Assembly: GCA_905233805.1 (NCBI GenBank)
Contig: CAJOER010000005.1
Location: 22,613-45,813, forward strand
Direction: 5' to 3'
DNA from: an uncultured Eubacterium sp.
GTDB lineage: Bacteria > Bacillota > Clostridia > Oscillospirales > Acutalibacteraceae
Length of the DNA stretch: 23,201 bases
Shown: positions 1 through 8,094 of the stretch, piece by piece
How positions within the stretch are numbered: the first letter of the stretch is position 1
How the letters are laid out: every line of letters starts with the position of its first letter
The notes under the pieces: generated by a model
Told to the model about the DNA's origin: nothing
Databases searched by the model: none
The model's input: only the letters and a program-made list of their open reading frames with translations
Translations under genes and position numbers: made by a program

Positions 1-2
1 AA

Positions 3-149
3 AAACTTCCGTTTGAAAACTATTTTCACGTAAAGACCGAGGACGCTCATCTTGATAAGACGCAGACTATCTCTCTTATTCCTCCCGAGGATGACGACGA
101 TGACGACGATACGCCGAAATTCAAGGGCTTCTTCAAGAAAAAGAAATAA
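3..149 (+). CDS. C-terminal end of an upstream protein (DivIVA-like by context only)
   Basis: An open frame enters from the left edge and ends at TAA 147-149, giving 48 residues. The visible tail contains FENYFHVKTEDAHLDKTQTI, then a run of seven aspartates, then a basic end (KFKGFFKKKK). It stops 29 bases before ileS on the same strand, so the two are probably co-transcribed. In many clostridia and other Firmicutes a DivIVA-family division protein precedes ileS, and a charged disordered tail would fit that. No diagnostic DivIVA domain is visible in this fragment, so the identity is a guess from gene order. The acid tract followed by a lysine-rich tail is the only distinctive feature. Confidence 0.6.
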   Translation, partial: KLPFENYFHVKTEDAHLDKTQTISLIPPEDDDDDDDTPKFKGFFKKKK

Positions 150-178
150 TACATACACGTAAAGGGGATAATACCGAA

Positions 179-2167
179 ATGGATTATAATCAAACCTTAA
201 ATTTACCTAAAACCGAATTTCCCATGAGAGCTTCGCTTCCGCAGAGGGAGCCGGAGTTCCTTAAAAGATGGGAAGAGACGGACCAGTATAAAAAATTAAT
301 GGCCCTCGGCGCGGACAAGCCGCGTTTCGTCCTTCATGACGGACCGCCGTACGCCAACGGCGATATTCATATCGGCCACGCGCTCAATAAAACTCTTAAA
401 GATTTTATTGTGCGTTATAAAAATATGACGGGCTTCCAGTCCCCGTATGTTCCGGGCTGGGATACTCACGGCCTTCCGACGGAACTTGCCGCAAGAAAAA
501 AGGCGGGCATTACCGCTGATTCAAACATCAGCGACGTTGAACTGCGTAAAATCTGCCGTGATACGGCGCTCGGATATGTTGATATTCAGCGTGAGAGCTT
601 TAAGCGTATGGGCGTTATCGGCGAGTGGGAAAACCCGTATATTACTTTACAGAAAGAATTCGAGCAGGAGCAGATTAAGGTGTTTGCCTCAATGGCTTCA
701 AAGGGCTATATCTATAAGGGATTAAAGCCCGTTTACTGGTGCTCGGACTGTAATACCGCACTTGCCGAGGCTGAAATTGAATACGGCGAGGACCCCTGCC
801 ATTCGATTTACGTTAAGTTCAAGGTTACCGACGATATGGGTAAGCTCGAAGCTATGGGCGCAGACCTTGATAAGACATATTTCGTAATTTGGACTACTAC
901 GACGTGGACTCTTCCCGCAAACCTTGCAATCTGCGTAGGACCGAACTATGAGTATTCTCTTCTCAAAGCAAACGGGGAATACTACGTAATGGCTACCGAC
1001 CTTGCACCGGTTGCCTTTGCCGACGCTGAGATTGAGGATTGGGAAACTGTTGGAATTATAAGAGGCGCCGAGCTTGAATATATGAAGACGGCTCACCCCT
1101 TCCTTGACAGAACTTCGCTTGTTATCGTAGGCGACCACGTTACGCTTGAAAGCGGTACGGGCTGCGTTCATACGGCTCCCGGCCACGGTGTTGACGACTT
1201 TGTTGTATGTAAAAAATATCCCGAAATCCCGATGGTAGTACCCGTAGATTCAAAGGGTATTCTCACCGAAGAGGCAGGTCAGTTTGCAGGCCTTTCAACC
1301 GAGGACGCAAACAAGCCTATTGCCGAATATCTTTATGAAACGGGCTCGCTTTTCGCGCTTAAAAAGATTACGCACCAGTATCCTCACTGCTGGCGCTGTC
1401 ATAAGCCCGTAATATTCAGAGCTACCTCCCAGTGGTTCTGTTCGGTTGACGATTTCAAGGACGCTGCGGTTGCGGCTGCCGAGGACGTTAAATGGTATCC
1501 CGAATGGGGTAAGGACAGACTTCAGTCAATGGTTCAGGAACGCGCAGACTGGTGTATCTCACGCCAGAGAAAATGGGGCGTACCTATTCCCGTTATGTAC
1601 TGTAAGGACTGCGGAAAAGAAATAATCGACGAAGGCATTATGCAGAAGGTTTCCGATATATTCGGAAAAGAGGGTTCGGACGCGTGGTTTGCCCACGACG
1701 CTGAGTACTTCCTTCCCGAGGGTTTCACCTGTCCGAACTGCGGTAAGGCGAACGGCTTTGAAAAAGAGAAGGATATTATGGACGTATGGTTCGACTCGGG
1801 TTCCTCTCATTTTGCCGTATGCAAGAACAGACCTAACCTTAAATGGCCCGCAGACGTATATCTTGAAGGCGCTGACCAGTACAGAGGCTGGTTCCAGTCA
1901 TCCCTTCTCACTTCCGTTGCATCGGGCAAGGGCGCTCCGTATAAAGAGATAATCACCCACGGCTGGACCGTTGACGGCGAGGGAAGAAAGATGTCGAAAT
2001 CCCTCGGTAACGGTATTGCTCCGCAGGAGGTTATGAACAAATACGGCGCGGATATTCTCCGTTTATGGGTTGCGTCGGCTGACTATCATGCCGATATACG
2101 TATCAGCGACGAGATTATCAAGCAGATTTCCGATAACTACAAACCCCGATACGGATATTGTACCTAA
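179..2167 (+). CDS. ileS: Isoleucyl-tRNA synthetase, N-terminal two thirds, interrupted by a frameshift
   Basis: IleS charges tRNA-Ile with isoleucine in the cytoplasm and is normally essential. This frame carries the class I signatures: HIGH at residues 64-67 within GPPYANGDIHIGHALNKT, the CP1 editing region at roughly 200-400, a CxxC...CxxC zinc site (YCKDCGK and FTCPNCGK) typical of clostridial IleS, and KMSKS at 604-608. The start is supported by AAGGGGA about 13 bases upstream. The homologous reading stops after QISDNY (residue 654, base 2140). The last eight residues before TAA are out of frame. The remaining third continues one frame over from 2142. The conserved stretch after SDNY, usually close to RKIRNTARYILGNLYDF in this family, is absent, so this is a deletion of about 50 bases and not a single-base slip. 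As written the product would lack the anticodon-binding domain. Confidence 0.93.
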   Translation: MDYNQTLNLPKTEFPMRASLPQREPEFLKRWEETDQYKKLMALGADKPRFVLHDGPPYANGDIHIGHALNKTLKDFIVRYKNMTGFQSPYVPGWDTHGLPTELAARKKAGITADSNISDVELRKICRDTALGYVDIQRESFKRMGVIGEWENPYITLQKEFEQEQIKVFASMASKGYIYKGLKPVYWCSDCNTALAEAEIEYGEDPCHSIYVKFKVTDDMGKLEAMGADLDKTYFVIWTTTTWTLPANLAICVGPNYEYSLLKANGEYYVMATDLAPVAFADAEIEDWETVGIIRGAELEYMKTAHPFLDRTSLVIVGDHVTLESGTGCVHTAPGHGVDDFVVCKKYPEIPMVVPVDSKGILTEEAGQFAGLSTEDANKPIAEYLYETGSLFALKKITHQYPHCWRCHKPVIFRATSQWFCSVDDFKDAAVAAAEDVKWYPEWGKDRLQSMVQERADWCISRQRKWGVPIPVMYCKDCGKEIIDEGIMQKVSDIFGKEGSDAWFAHDAEYFLPEGFTCPNCGKANGFEKEKDIMDVWFDSGSSHFAVCKNRPNLKWPADVYLEGADQYRGWFQSSLLTSVASGKGAPYKEIITHGWTVDGEGRKMSKSLGNGIAPQEVMNKYGADILRLWVASADYHADIRISDEIIKQISDNYKPRYGYCT

Positions 2168-2921
2168 CGAAGAGCTTGAAGAGCTTGACAAGTATGCGCT
2201 TATGAAACTCGACGAGGTTATGAACACCGCAAGAGAGGGATATGAGAAATACGAATATCATACAACCGCTCACGCGCTTCATAATTTCTGCGTAGTTGAT
2301 ATGAGTAACTTCTATTTTGACGTACTCAAAAACAGACTTTATACCTCTGCTCCCGAGTCAAAGACGAGAAGAGCGGCTCAGACCGTACTTTATAAGGTAC
2401 TCGACGCGCTCACTCTCGTTCTCACTCCTATACTTGCATTTACCTGCGACGAAATCTGGAGAGAGATGAAACACGACGGCTCGAGAAATCCCGAGTCACC
2501 GCTTTTCAACGATATTCCGAGCGAAAAGTATATTGATACCGATGCGGCGTTTATCGCTAAGTGGGACAGAATTCACGACGTCAGAACCGACGTTCAGAAA
2601 GCGCTTGAACTTGCAAGACGCGATAAGATTATCGGCAAGCCTCTTGAGGCAAAGGTTATCCTTTATGCCGAAGGCGAACTCAGCGAATTCTTAAAGAGCG
2701 TTGAGAGCGCGCTTCCCGAAATCTTCATCACCTCAGCCGTTAAGGTTGAAAACGGCGAGGGCGAGGTTAAGGGCGACGTCAGCGGACTCAGCATTTCCGT
2801 TTCAAAGGCTGAGGGCGAAAAGTGCGAACGCTGCTGGAAGTATTCCGACACAGTCGGAAGCGATTCCGACCACCCGACTCTTTGCGCTTGCTGTGCAGAG
2901 GTTATGAAAGAAATATTATAA
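2142..2921 (+). pseudogene. ileS: Isoleucyl-tRNA synthetase, C-terminal third in the shifted frame
   Basis: From NPDTDIVPNEELEELDKYAL onward this frame gives 259 residues of the IleS anticodon-binding domain. It ends with the C-terminal zinc module CERCWKYSDTV...CACC and TAA 2919-2921. Adding 654 residues from the first frame, about 17 missing and 259 here gives about 930, the usual IleS length, so nothing else appears lost. No ribosome-binding site or sensible start lies at the junction. The upstream part of this frame (from 2070) is an out-of-frame shadow of the first fragment. It is labelled as the broken half of one gene; if the deletion is an assembly or sequencing error, the two halves form one intact CDS. 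Confidence 0.85.
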
Positions 2922-2927
2922 AAAACA

Positions 2928-2950
2928 AGGGGCGGATTTTATCCGCCCCT
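2928..2950 (+). terminator. Perfect GC-rich hairpin between ileS and lspA, without a U-tract
   Basis: AGGGGCGGAT (2928-2937), loop TTT, ATCCGCCCCT (2941-2950) form a perfect 10-bp stem seven bases after the ileS stop. An A-rich run precedes it, as in a bidirectional terminator, but ATCTGG follows instead of a run of T. It therefore looks like a rho-independent terminator missing its tail, or an intercistronic RNA-processing or stabilising stem. Confidence 0.55.
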
Positions 2951-2965
2951 ATCTGGTGCGCGGTT

Positions 2966-3415
2966 ATGATTGTTCTGATTATAGCCTTTGACAGGGTGAC
3001 CAAATATCTCTGCGTAGCTTATCTTAAAGGAAAACCGCCCGTAACCTTTATTCCGAAGGTCGTGCAGTTTAACTATGCTGAGAATACGGGTATGGCTTTT
3101 TCCATGTTCAGCGGTGCACGTTGGTTTTTCATAGTTCTGACTTTTGTCGTCTGCTGCTTTGCGCTGTGGTATATTTTTTCAAACCGCTCTAAAAATCTCT
3201 GGGAATACTGGAGCATAGGCGTTTTGGTATCGGGCGGTATAGGTAATCTTATTGACCGCGTAGTCCACGCTTATGTAATAGATTTTATTGAGCCTACCTT
3301 TATTAACTTTGCAATATTCAATATAGCTGACAGCGCGGTGACTCTCGGAGCGATTTCGCTGGCGGCATGTTTGCTGGTTGACGCGTTTAAGAAGGACGGT
3401 AAAAAAGATGCCTGA
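2966..3415 (+). CDS. lspA: Lipoprotein signal peptidase (signal peptidase II)
   Basis: LspA cleaves the signal peptide of prolipoproteins after lipidation; it is a four-helix membrane aspartyl protease. The family signatures are visible: DRVTKYL near the N-terminus, NYAENTGMAFSMFSG, GGIGNLIDRVVHAYVIDF with the first catalytic Asp, and FNIADSAV with the second. The chain is 149 residues from ATG 2966, the only standard start in frame before the reading runs back into ileS. That start leaves only eight residues before DR, about five fewer than in B. subtilis LspA, and has no recognisable ribosome-binding site. The frame stays open upstream and reads hydrophobic residues (ILSAPIWCAV), so the true N-terminus may be altered or a rare start codon may be used. 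It overlaps the downstream rluD start by eight bases, indicating an operon. Confidence 0.9.
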   Translation: MIVLIIAFDRVTKYLCVAYLKGKPPVTFIPKVVQFNYAENTGMAFSMFSGARWFFIVLTFVVCCFALWYIFSNRSKNLWEYWSIGVLVSGGIGNLIDRVVHAYVIDFIEPTFINFAIFNIADSAVTLGAISLAACLLVDAFKKDGKKDA

Positions 3416-4337
3416 AAACTATACTTTTAAGGTGAAAAACGATAATGCCGGCGAGAGGCTTGACAAGTTCATATCCGACAGTCTTGATACCGTTACGCGT
3501 TCCGCAGTGCAGAAAATAATTGAAGGCGGCGGAGCAGTTCTTGACGGTCAGACGCTTGATAAAAAATACAAGGTAAAACCAGGCGAAGTAATAGAATTCA
3601 CCGTCCCCGACGCAAAACCGCTTGACGTTGAGGGCGAGGATATACCGCTTGATATAGTGTACGAGGATAAAGACCTTCTCGTTGTAAATAAGCCCAAGGA
3701 AATGGTAGTCCATCCCGCAAACGGGAATTACAGCGGCACGCTTGTAAACGCACTGATTTATCACTGCGGGGACAGCCTTTCGGGTATTAACGGAGTCTTA
3801 CGCCCCGGTATAGTACATAGAATTGACAAGAACACCTCGGGACTTCTTATAGTTGCAAAAAACGATTTGGCGCATACGGGGCTTGCTGCTCAGATTAAAG
3901 ACCACTCTTTTGAGAGGGCGTATGAGGCAGTCGTTTACGGCAATATTAAAGAGGACAGCGGCACGGTGAATCAGCCCGTCGGAAGAAGCCCGAAGGACAG
4001 AAAGAAAATGGCGGTTACCTTTAAGAACTCAAAGAGCGCGACAACGCACTATGAGGTCCTGGCAAGGTACGGCGATTTTACTCATATAAGATGCCGTCTT
4101 GAAACGGGACGCACCCACCAGATAAGAGTGCATATGGCGTATATAGGCCACCCCGTTGCAGGGGACGACGTGTACGGACCTAAAAAAATAATAAAAGGAC
4201 TCGGCGGACAGTGCCTTCACGCAAAAATGATAGGCTTTGTTCATCCGATAACGGGGAAGTATCTTGAATTTGAAAGCGAACTTCCCGAATATTTTAAAGA
4301 TTTTATAAAGAGAATTTCTGATGGAAAAGACGTTTGA
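3408..4337 (+). CDS. rluD: RluA/RluD-family 23S rRNA pseudouridine synthase
   Basis: Members of this family convert uridine to pseudouridine in large-subunit rRNA. The 309-residue product has an N-terminal S4 RNA-binding domain (about residues 10-75, GERLDKFISDSL...GEVIEFTVP) and a catalytic domain with LLVVNKPKEMVVHP and the active-site motif HRIDKNTSGLL, with catalytic Asp at 140. GRTHQIRVHMAYIGHPVAGD follows near the C-terminus. ATG 3408 lies inside the end of lspA and has an AAGGA about 11 bases upstream within lspA. The lspA-rluD neighbourhood is standard in Firmicutes. Exact target uridines cannot be read from sequence, so the symbol reflects family resemblance. Confidence 0.9.
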   Translation: MPENYTFKVKNDNAGERLDKFISDSLDTVTRSAVQKIIEGGGAVLDGQTLDKKYKVKPGEVIEFTVPDAKPLDVEGEDIPLDIVYEDKDLLVVNKPKEMVVHPANGNYSGTLVNALIYHCGDSLSGINGVLRPGIVHRIDKNTSGLLIVAKNDLAHTGLAAQIKDHSFERAYEAVVYGNIKEDSGTVNQPVGRSPKDRKKMAVTFKNSKSATTHYEVLARYGDFTHIRCRLETGRTHQIRVHMAYIGHPVAGDDVYGPKKIIKGLGGQCLHAKMIGFVHPITGKYLEFESELPEYFKDFIKRISDGKDV

Positions 4338-5187
4338 AAACTGGCTTGTTGTTTCGGATATTGACGGAACGCTTAAGAATAAAGTAAGAAAACTCCCTCA
4401 GCGCAACTATGATGCGATTAAGGAGTTTACCGAGCGGGGAGGCAATTTTACCCTTGCCTCGGGCAGACTTCAGTCAAGCCTTGAAAGAAACTACAACAGA
4501 ATAACGCCTAACCAGCCTGCCGTAGTTCTCAACGGCGCGGGGCTTTACGATTATAATAAGCGTGAAATGCTCTGGCGCTCGACTATCGGCAAAAAGGGCA
4601 GGGACTTCGTACGTTATATTGCCAAAGAATATGACGAGATATTCAAGAGCGTTGATATAGGCGTTTATTTTGACGACTACGTTTATATAGTAAAAAGCGG
4701 ACTTCTTGCAATTTCAACCATGTATTTTGACAAGGCGCCGCACGAATACGTAAAATCCCTTGACGAGGTTCCCGAGGACGGCTGGATGAAGGTAATCTTC
4801 TGGTCAAACCCCGTTACGATTAATAAGCTTCAGAGCCTTATAAGAAAAGAAAATAAGGAAAAGGACGCCGAGGCAAACTTTATGAGCTCGTCAATTCTCA
4901 CCCTTGAAATGCTTCAGGAAGGTACGCACAAGGGCGTAGGGATTATGAAGCTTGCGGATATGCTCGGCATAGAAAGAAGCCACGTTGCTGCAATCGGCGA
5001 TTACTATAACGACTGGGATATGCTTAAAACCGTCGGGCTTCCCGCCTGCGCAGGTCAGGCTCCCTCGGCAATACATAAGATTTGCAAGTTTGAGGCGTGC
5101 CACTGCAACAAGGGCTGCGTTGCGGATTTGCTTGAATACATAATGAGCGGCAAAGCCGACGAGGACATAATAAGCGGAAAAATATAA
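4321..5187 (+). CDS. Cof-type HAD-superfamily phosphatase (HAD-IIB)
   Basis: The 288-residue protein has the HAD motifs: VVSDIDGTL with the nucleophile and acid/base Asp at 13 and 15, LASGR (motif II), KGVGIMKLADMLGI with the motif III Lys, and GDYYNDWDML at 226-234 (motif IV). The large insert between motifs II and III is the C2 cap of the Cof/YbjI group. These enzymes hydrolyse small phosphorylated metabolites such as sugar phosphates or flavin intermediates; the substrate cannot be inferred here. The start overlaps the end of rluD by 17 bases and has only a weak purine-rich stretch upstream, so translation is probably coupled. It is the last gene of the plus-strand block and is followed by a strong terminator. 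Confidence 0.88.
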   Translation: MEKTFENWLVVSDIDGTLKNKVRKLPQRNYDAIKEFTERGGNFTLASGRLQSSLERNYNRITPNQPAVVLNGAGLYDYNKREMLWRSTIGKKGRDFVRYIAKEYDEIFKSVDIGVYFDDYVYIVKSGLLAISTMYFDKAPHEYVKSLDEVPEDGWMKVIFWSNPVTINKLQSLIRKENKEKDAEANFMSSSILTLEMLQEGTHKGVGIMKLADMLGIERSHVAAIGDYYNDWDMLKTVGLPACAGQAPSAIHKICKFEACHCNKGCVADLLEYIMSGKADEDIISGKI

Positions 5188-5188
5188 A

Positions 5189-5221
5189 AGCCTTAATGCA
5201 AAGCATCAAGGCTTTTTTTTA
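5189..5221. terminator. Bidirectional rho-independent terminator
   Basis: AGCCTTAATGC (5189-5199), loop AAA, GCATCAAGGCT (5203-5213), then eight T. The stem has one A/C mismatch on the plus strand that becomes a G-U pair on the minus strand. It lies between the HAD gene and the convergent GH25 gene, whose stop codon falls in its T-tract, so it probably ends both transcripts. Confidence 0.88.
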
Positions 5222-7066
5222 TTTTGTGTAAACGTGAGCACTGTCGCTCCAGGGGGAGTAGTAAGTAACGCCGTTTCTTACTTTATATGCCCTTACCTTA
5301 ACGTAGTAGCTTCCGCCCGAGCGGTAAGTTTTTACCGTGTTTTTAAGGTTGTCGGCTCCTTTGAATTTCTTGGTTTTAAAATTCTGCTTAAAGCTGCTCG
5401 TTGTGCTCCACTTAACCTGATAACCCGTAACCTTTTTGACTTTGCTGTGATTTGCGGTCAGTCTTTTATACGCGTTTGAGGAAGCGGATTTGAGTTTAGG
5501 CGCGCAAGGGGAAGTATAATCGGAAAAAGCAGAACTGTTTTTACCGTTCATTGTTTTTCCTTTTTCGTTTTCTTTTACCGCCTTGACTTTAAACTTGTAT
5601 TTTTTATCGCCTTTGAGGTCCTTAACCTTAACCGTGTTGGATTTAACCTGCTTGTATTCGTTGAATTCCTTCTTATCGGCGTTATACTTATAGACGATAT
5701 ATTTATCGGCATTGTTCTGCTTATCCCACTTAAGCTTGATATAAGTATCGCTTCGTTTATCGGTTTTAATTCCCGTAACCTTTGAGGGCTTTGTGCAGGT
5801 CTTGAGTTCATCGGAAGCAATACCGAAATACTTGGTTTTATCAACCGTTTTATACGCCTGTACGATAAGAGAATAGTTCTTGGCGGGGGAGAGGTTATCG
5901 AGTACGGCTTCGGTTTTGGTAGTTGTTGCAAGGGTTACGTGTTTTCCGTTTTCCGAATAAGATACCCTGTAACCGTCGGCGTTTTCATGTGCGTCCCATT
6001 TAACCTCAAGCGAAGTCGCCTTTCTTTTTGTAAGAACGGGAGTTGCCGCCTTAGTAGGTACTATTTTATAAGTGAATACTGCCTTGGGTACGTTTTCGTA
6101 ATCGTTGCAGCCCGTAACGGTAACGGACGCCGTTCCTATTTCAATATTGTTCTTGAACGTTACATAATAGTCCTCGCCCTTAACGAGCGTTTCACCGTCA
6201 AACTTAACGTCGAACTTCGGCGTCGTTTTGCTGCCCGTATAAGCAACGTCGGCAATCTTACCGGCGGTGAATACCTTTGCTTCAATTTCGCTTCCCGAAT
6301 AGAGGAAATTTGAATCGACATAGCCTTCCACGCCGTTTACGGTTCCCTTTGAGGAATACTGCCAGATATAATAAGTACCGTCGTAATCCGTTTTAGTTAT
6401 ATAATGCGCAAGCCAGATAGGATAAGTTTTTCCGAGCGCTTTACCGTCGATAACGGTATTTAAAAAGCTCTTGTTTGCGTAAATCATAGGCTCGTAGCCC
6501 GATGATTTAATCTGTTCGCAAAACGCTTTTGCAATCTTTGTGCATTTCTTTTTATTAAGCTTTCCGCTTTTCCATGCGCTGTCAAATCTGCCCTTGCTCG
6601 TTTCGGCAAATTCATAGTCAAACGCAACAGGAAGGTTTATGTATTTCTTATATTTTTTAATAATGCTTACAGTCTTTTTGGCTTCGTTTTTAGCCTCGGT
6701 TTCGGTAATGGCCTGAGAGTAGAAGTAAATACCTATGTCAAGTCCCTGCTTTGCGGCAGCGGCAATATATTCGTCGAATTTAATATCTTTATTGAGAGTA
6801 CCCTCGGTTGCATAGCCTCTGTAACCTGCGCGCAGAATTACATATTTTACTCCCGCTTTTTTCATCTTAGCGAAGTTAACCGTGCCGTTATGTTTGGAAA
6901 GGTCAACGCCCTGATAGATTTTACAGTTATCAAACTGGCTCTGATGAGTATAGGTTGAAGACGTAAAGATGCTTCCCGTTTTTGTTGTTGCAAAAGCGTG
7001 AACGGGAAAAGAGAGTAATATTGAAATGCTAAGTATTACTGCCAAGATTTTCGAGAGAGTTTTCAT
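5219..7066 (-). CDS. Secreted GH25 muramidase with C-terminal FN3-like repeats
   Basis: GH25 enzymes cut the MurNAc-GlcNAc bond of peptidoglycan. The 615-residue product starts with a signal peptide (MKTLSKILAVILSISILLSF... ending near HAFA). The GH25 domain at about 51-262 shows VDLSKHNG with Asp55 and LPVAFDYEF with the Asp150/Glu152 pair expected for catalysis, plus IWLAHY and YYIWQYSS. A beta-sandwich segment (about 265-340, YTGSKTTPKFDV...VTVTGCNDY) follows, then two FN3-like domains and a C-terminal FN3-like module ending at the stop. No LPXTG or dockerin is seen; the basic C-terminal modules may hold it to the wall. The ATG overlaps the stop of the upstream GH25 gene as ATGA and has AGGTG ahead, so the pair is translationally coupled. 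Role in remodelling its own wall is inferred. Confidence 0.92.
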   Translation of the reverse strand: MKTLSKILAVILSISILLSFPVHAFATTKTGSIFTSSTYTHQSQFDNCKIYQGVDLSKHNGTVNFAKMKKAGVKYVILRAGYRGYATEGTLNKDIKFDEYIAAAAKQGLDIGIYFYSQAITETEAKNEAKKTVSIIKKYKKYINLPVAFDYEFAETSKGRFDSAWKSGKLNKKKCTKIAKAFCEQIKSSGYEPMIYANKSFLNTVIDGKALGKTYPIWLAHYITKTDYDGTYYIWQYSSKGTVNGVEGYVDSNFLYSGSEIEAKVFTAGKIADVAYTGSKTTPKFDVKFDGETLVKGEDYYVTFKNNIEIGTASVTVTGCNDYENVPKAVFTYKIVPTKAATPVLTKRKATSLEVKWDAHENADGYRVSYSENGKHVTLATTTKTEAVLDNLSPAKNYSLIVQAYKTVDKTKYFGIASDELKTCTKPSKVTGIKTDKRSDTYIKLKWDKQNNADKYIVYKYNADKKEFNEYKQVKSNTVKVKDLKGDKKYKFKVKAVKENEKGKTMNGKNSSAFSDYTSPCAPKLKSASSNAYKRLTANHSKVKKVTGYQVKWSTTSSFKQNFKTKKFKGADNLKNTVKTYRSGGSYYVKVRAYKVRNGVTYYSPWSDSAHVYTK

Positions 7067-7917
7067 TTTTTCACCTGTAGTCTTTTTTTAGTATAAAAAT
7101 AGTTTGTATCTACCTGTTTTGAGCTCACGCCTTCGCATTTGCCGTTTTCGCTGTACTGCCAGATATCATAGTATCCGTCGTAGGTTACCTTTTCGTTATA
7201 ATCGGCAACCCAGATAAACACGTCGTCGGGTATGCTTTTCATATTCATATGCCAGCGGTATATGTAGCTTGAAGCGTATACGCCGGGAGTGAAACCCGCT
7301 TTTCTGATTTTAGTACAGAAGGCGTTTATTATTTCGGTGTTTTTCTTTTTGTTTAGTTTTGCGTTATACAGTCTTCCGATAGACATCCCGTTTTTTGACG
7401 GATATTCAAAGTCAATTACAACGGGCATCGTTATGTTGTAGTGTTTAATCTTCTTTAATACATATTCCGCCTCTTGTTCAGCTTCCTTGGGATTTATCGC
7501 CTGAGAATAGAAGTAAACGCCGACGGGTATATTATGCTTTATCGCACCGTCAATATTAGCCTTTGCCCTCGGGTCGGGATTGATTTCGCCCTTTGAATAT
7601 CCGCGGTAACCGACTCTTACAAAAGCGAAATCGGCTTTTTTACTGACCTTTTTCCAGTTTATTTTTCCGTTATGGGAGGAAACGTCGATTCCCCAGGCGG
7701 TGTCTTTCGTAATATCGGTAATACGGCTTTCTCTTTTAGCCGAACCGCCCGAAATGACGGCAACGGCAACAATAAGAGCAATAACCGCAAGAGAAATAAT
7801 AACAAGTATAATACTCTTTTTGCTTATCTTGTCCCTGGATGTCTTTTTCTTTGCCTGAGAGGTTTTTCTTTTATAGGTCGAAGGCTTTTTCTTCTTCGTT
7901 TTTGTTTTTCCGGCCAT
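7063..7917 (-). CDS. Membrane-anchored GH25 muramidase
   Basis: The 284-residue protein has a strongly basic cytoplasmic N-terminus (residues 1-34, mostly K, T, S and R) and one hydrophobic helix at about 35-56 (SIILVIISLAVIALIVAVAV). A bare GH25 domain follows: WGIDVSSHNG with Asp78, MPVVIDFEY with Asp169 and Glu171, and YYDIWQYSENG. The topology is type II, with the catalytic domain outside. ATG 7917 is preceded by AGGAG at the right spacing. It is the first gene of a two-gene operon with the secreted GH25 enzyme; the two catalytic domains are clearly related to each other, which suggests an old duplication with different localisation. Confidence 0.92.
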   Translation of the reverse strand: MAGKTKTKKKKPSTYKRKTSQAKKKTSRDKISKKSIILVIISLAVIALIVAVAVISGGSAKRESRITDITKDTAWGIDVSSHNGKINWKKVSKKADFAFVRVGYRGYSKGEINPDPRAKANIDGAIKHNIPVGVYFYSQAINPKEAEQEAEYVLKKIKHYNITMPVVIDFEYPSKNGMSIGRLYNAKLNKKKNTEIINAFCTKIRKAGFTPGVYASSYIYRWHMNMKSIPDDVFIWVADYNEKVTYDGYYDIWQYSENGKCEGVSSKQVDTNYFYTKKRLQVKK

Positions 7918-7941
7918 ACAAAACTCCTAATTATCTTCTAT

Positions 7942-7970
7942 ATAATAATATATTAATATAAGAATTTCAA
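7942..7970 (-). promoter_or_regulatory. Sigma-A-type promoter for the GH25 operon
   Basis: On the minus strand, TTGAAA (7965-7970), a 17-bp spacer, and TATTAT (7942-7947) lie about 25 bases before the start codon of the anchored muramidase. The spacer is very AT-rich, and other hexamers in it could also serve as the -10. Confidence 0.6.
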
Positions 7971-7988
7971 GAGCAAAATCAGAAAAAG

Positions 7989-8019
7989 TTACAAATTGGA
8001 TAAAAAATATTACAAATTG
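7989..8019 (+). repeat. Two direct copies of TTACAAATTG, 21 bp apart
   Basis: TTACAAATTG occurs at 7989-7998 and again at 8010-8019, exactly 21 bases apart (two helical turns). A partial third copy, ACAAATTA, follows at 8022-8029. They sit upstream of the 39-residue peptide gene's promoter and behind the GH25 promoter. This spacing could serve an activator or repressor; no known factor is recognised. Confidence 0.6.
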
Positions 8020-8058
8020 CAACAAATTATTTCCGTTATTTTTTTACATTTTGGCGTA

Positions 8059-8067
8059 TGTTATAAT
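8059..8067 (+). promoter_or_regulatory. Extended -10 promoter of the 39-residue peptide gene
   Basis: TGTTATAAT matches the extended -10 consensus TGnTATAAT exactly. No good -35 lies at 16-18 bp; the nearest candidate, TTTACA at 8043-8048, is only 13 bp away. An extended -10 without a -35 would suit a promoter depending on an upstream activator. Confidence 0.65.
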
Positions 8068-8094
8068 AATTGCACGGAAAAGGAGAATACGTAT

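Noticed and set aside
150..178. T-box riboswitch in front of ileS, common in Firmicutes.
   Set aside because: Only 29 bases separate the upstream stop from the ileS start. There is no room for a T-box, and any such element would lie before the upstream gene.
722..1186. Minus-strand frame of 154 codons inside ileS.
   Set aside because: It lies wholly antisense to clearly conserved ileS sequence and has no promoter or ribosome-binding site of its own.
2070..2167. Programmed ribosomal frameshift to explain the two ileS frames.
   Set aside because: A conserved 17-residue block is missing between the frames. A slip would keep those residues, and there is no slippery heptamer with a stable downstream structure.
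7996..8094. Longer 72-residue version of the small membrane peptide.
   Set aside because: That region holds the extended -10 promoter and the direct repeats, and the ATG at 8095 has a good AAGGAG.
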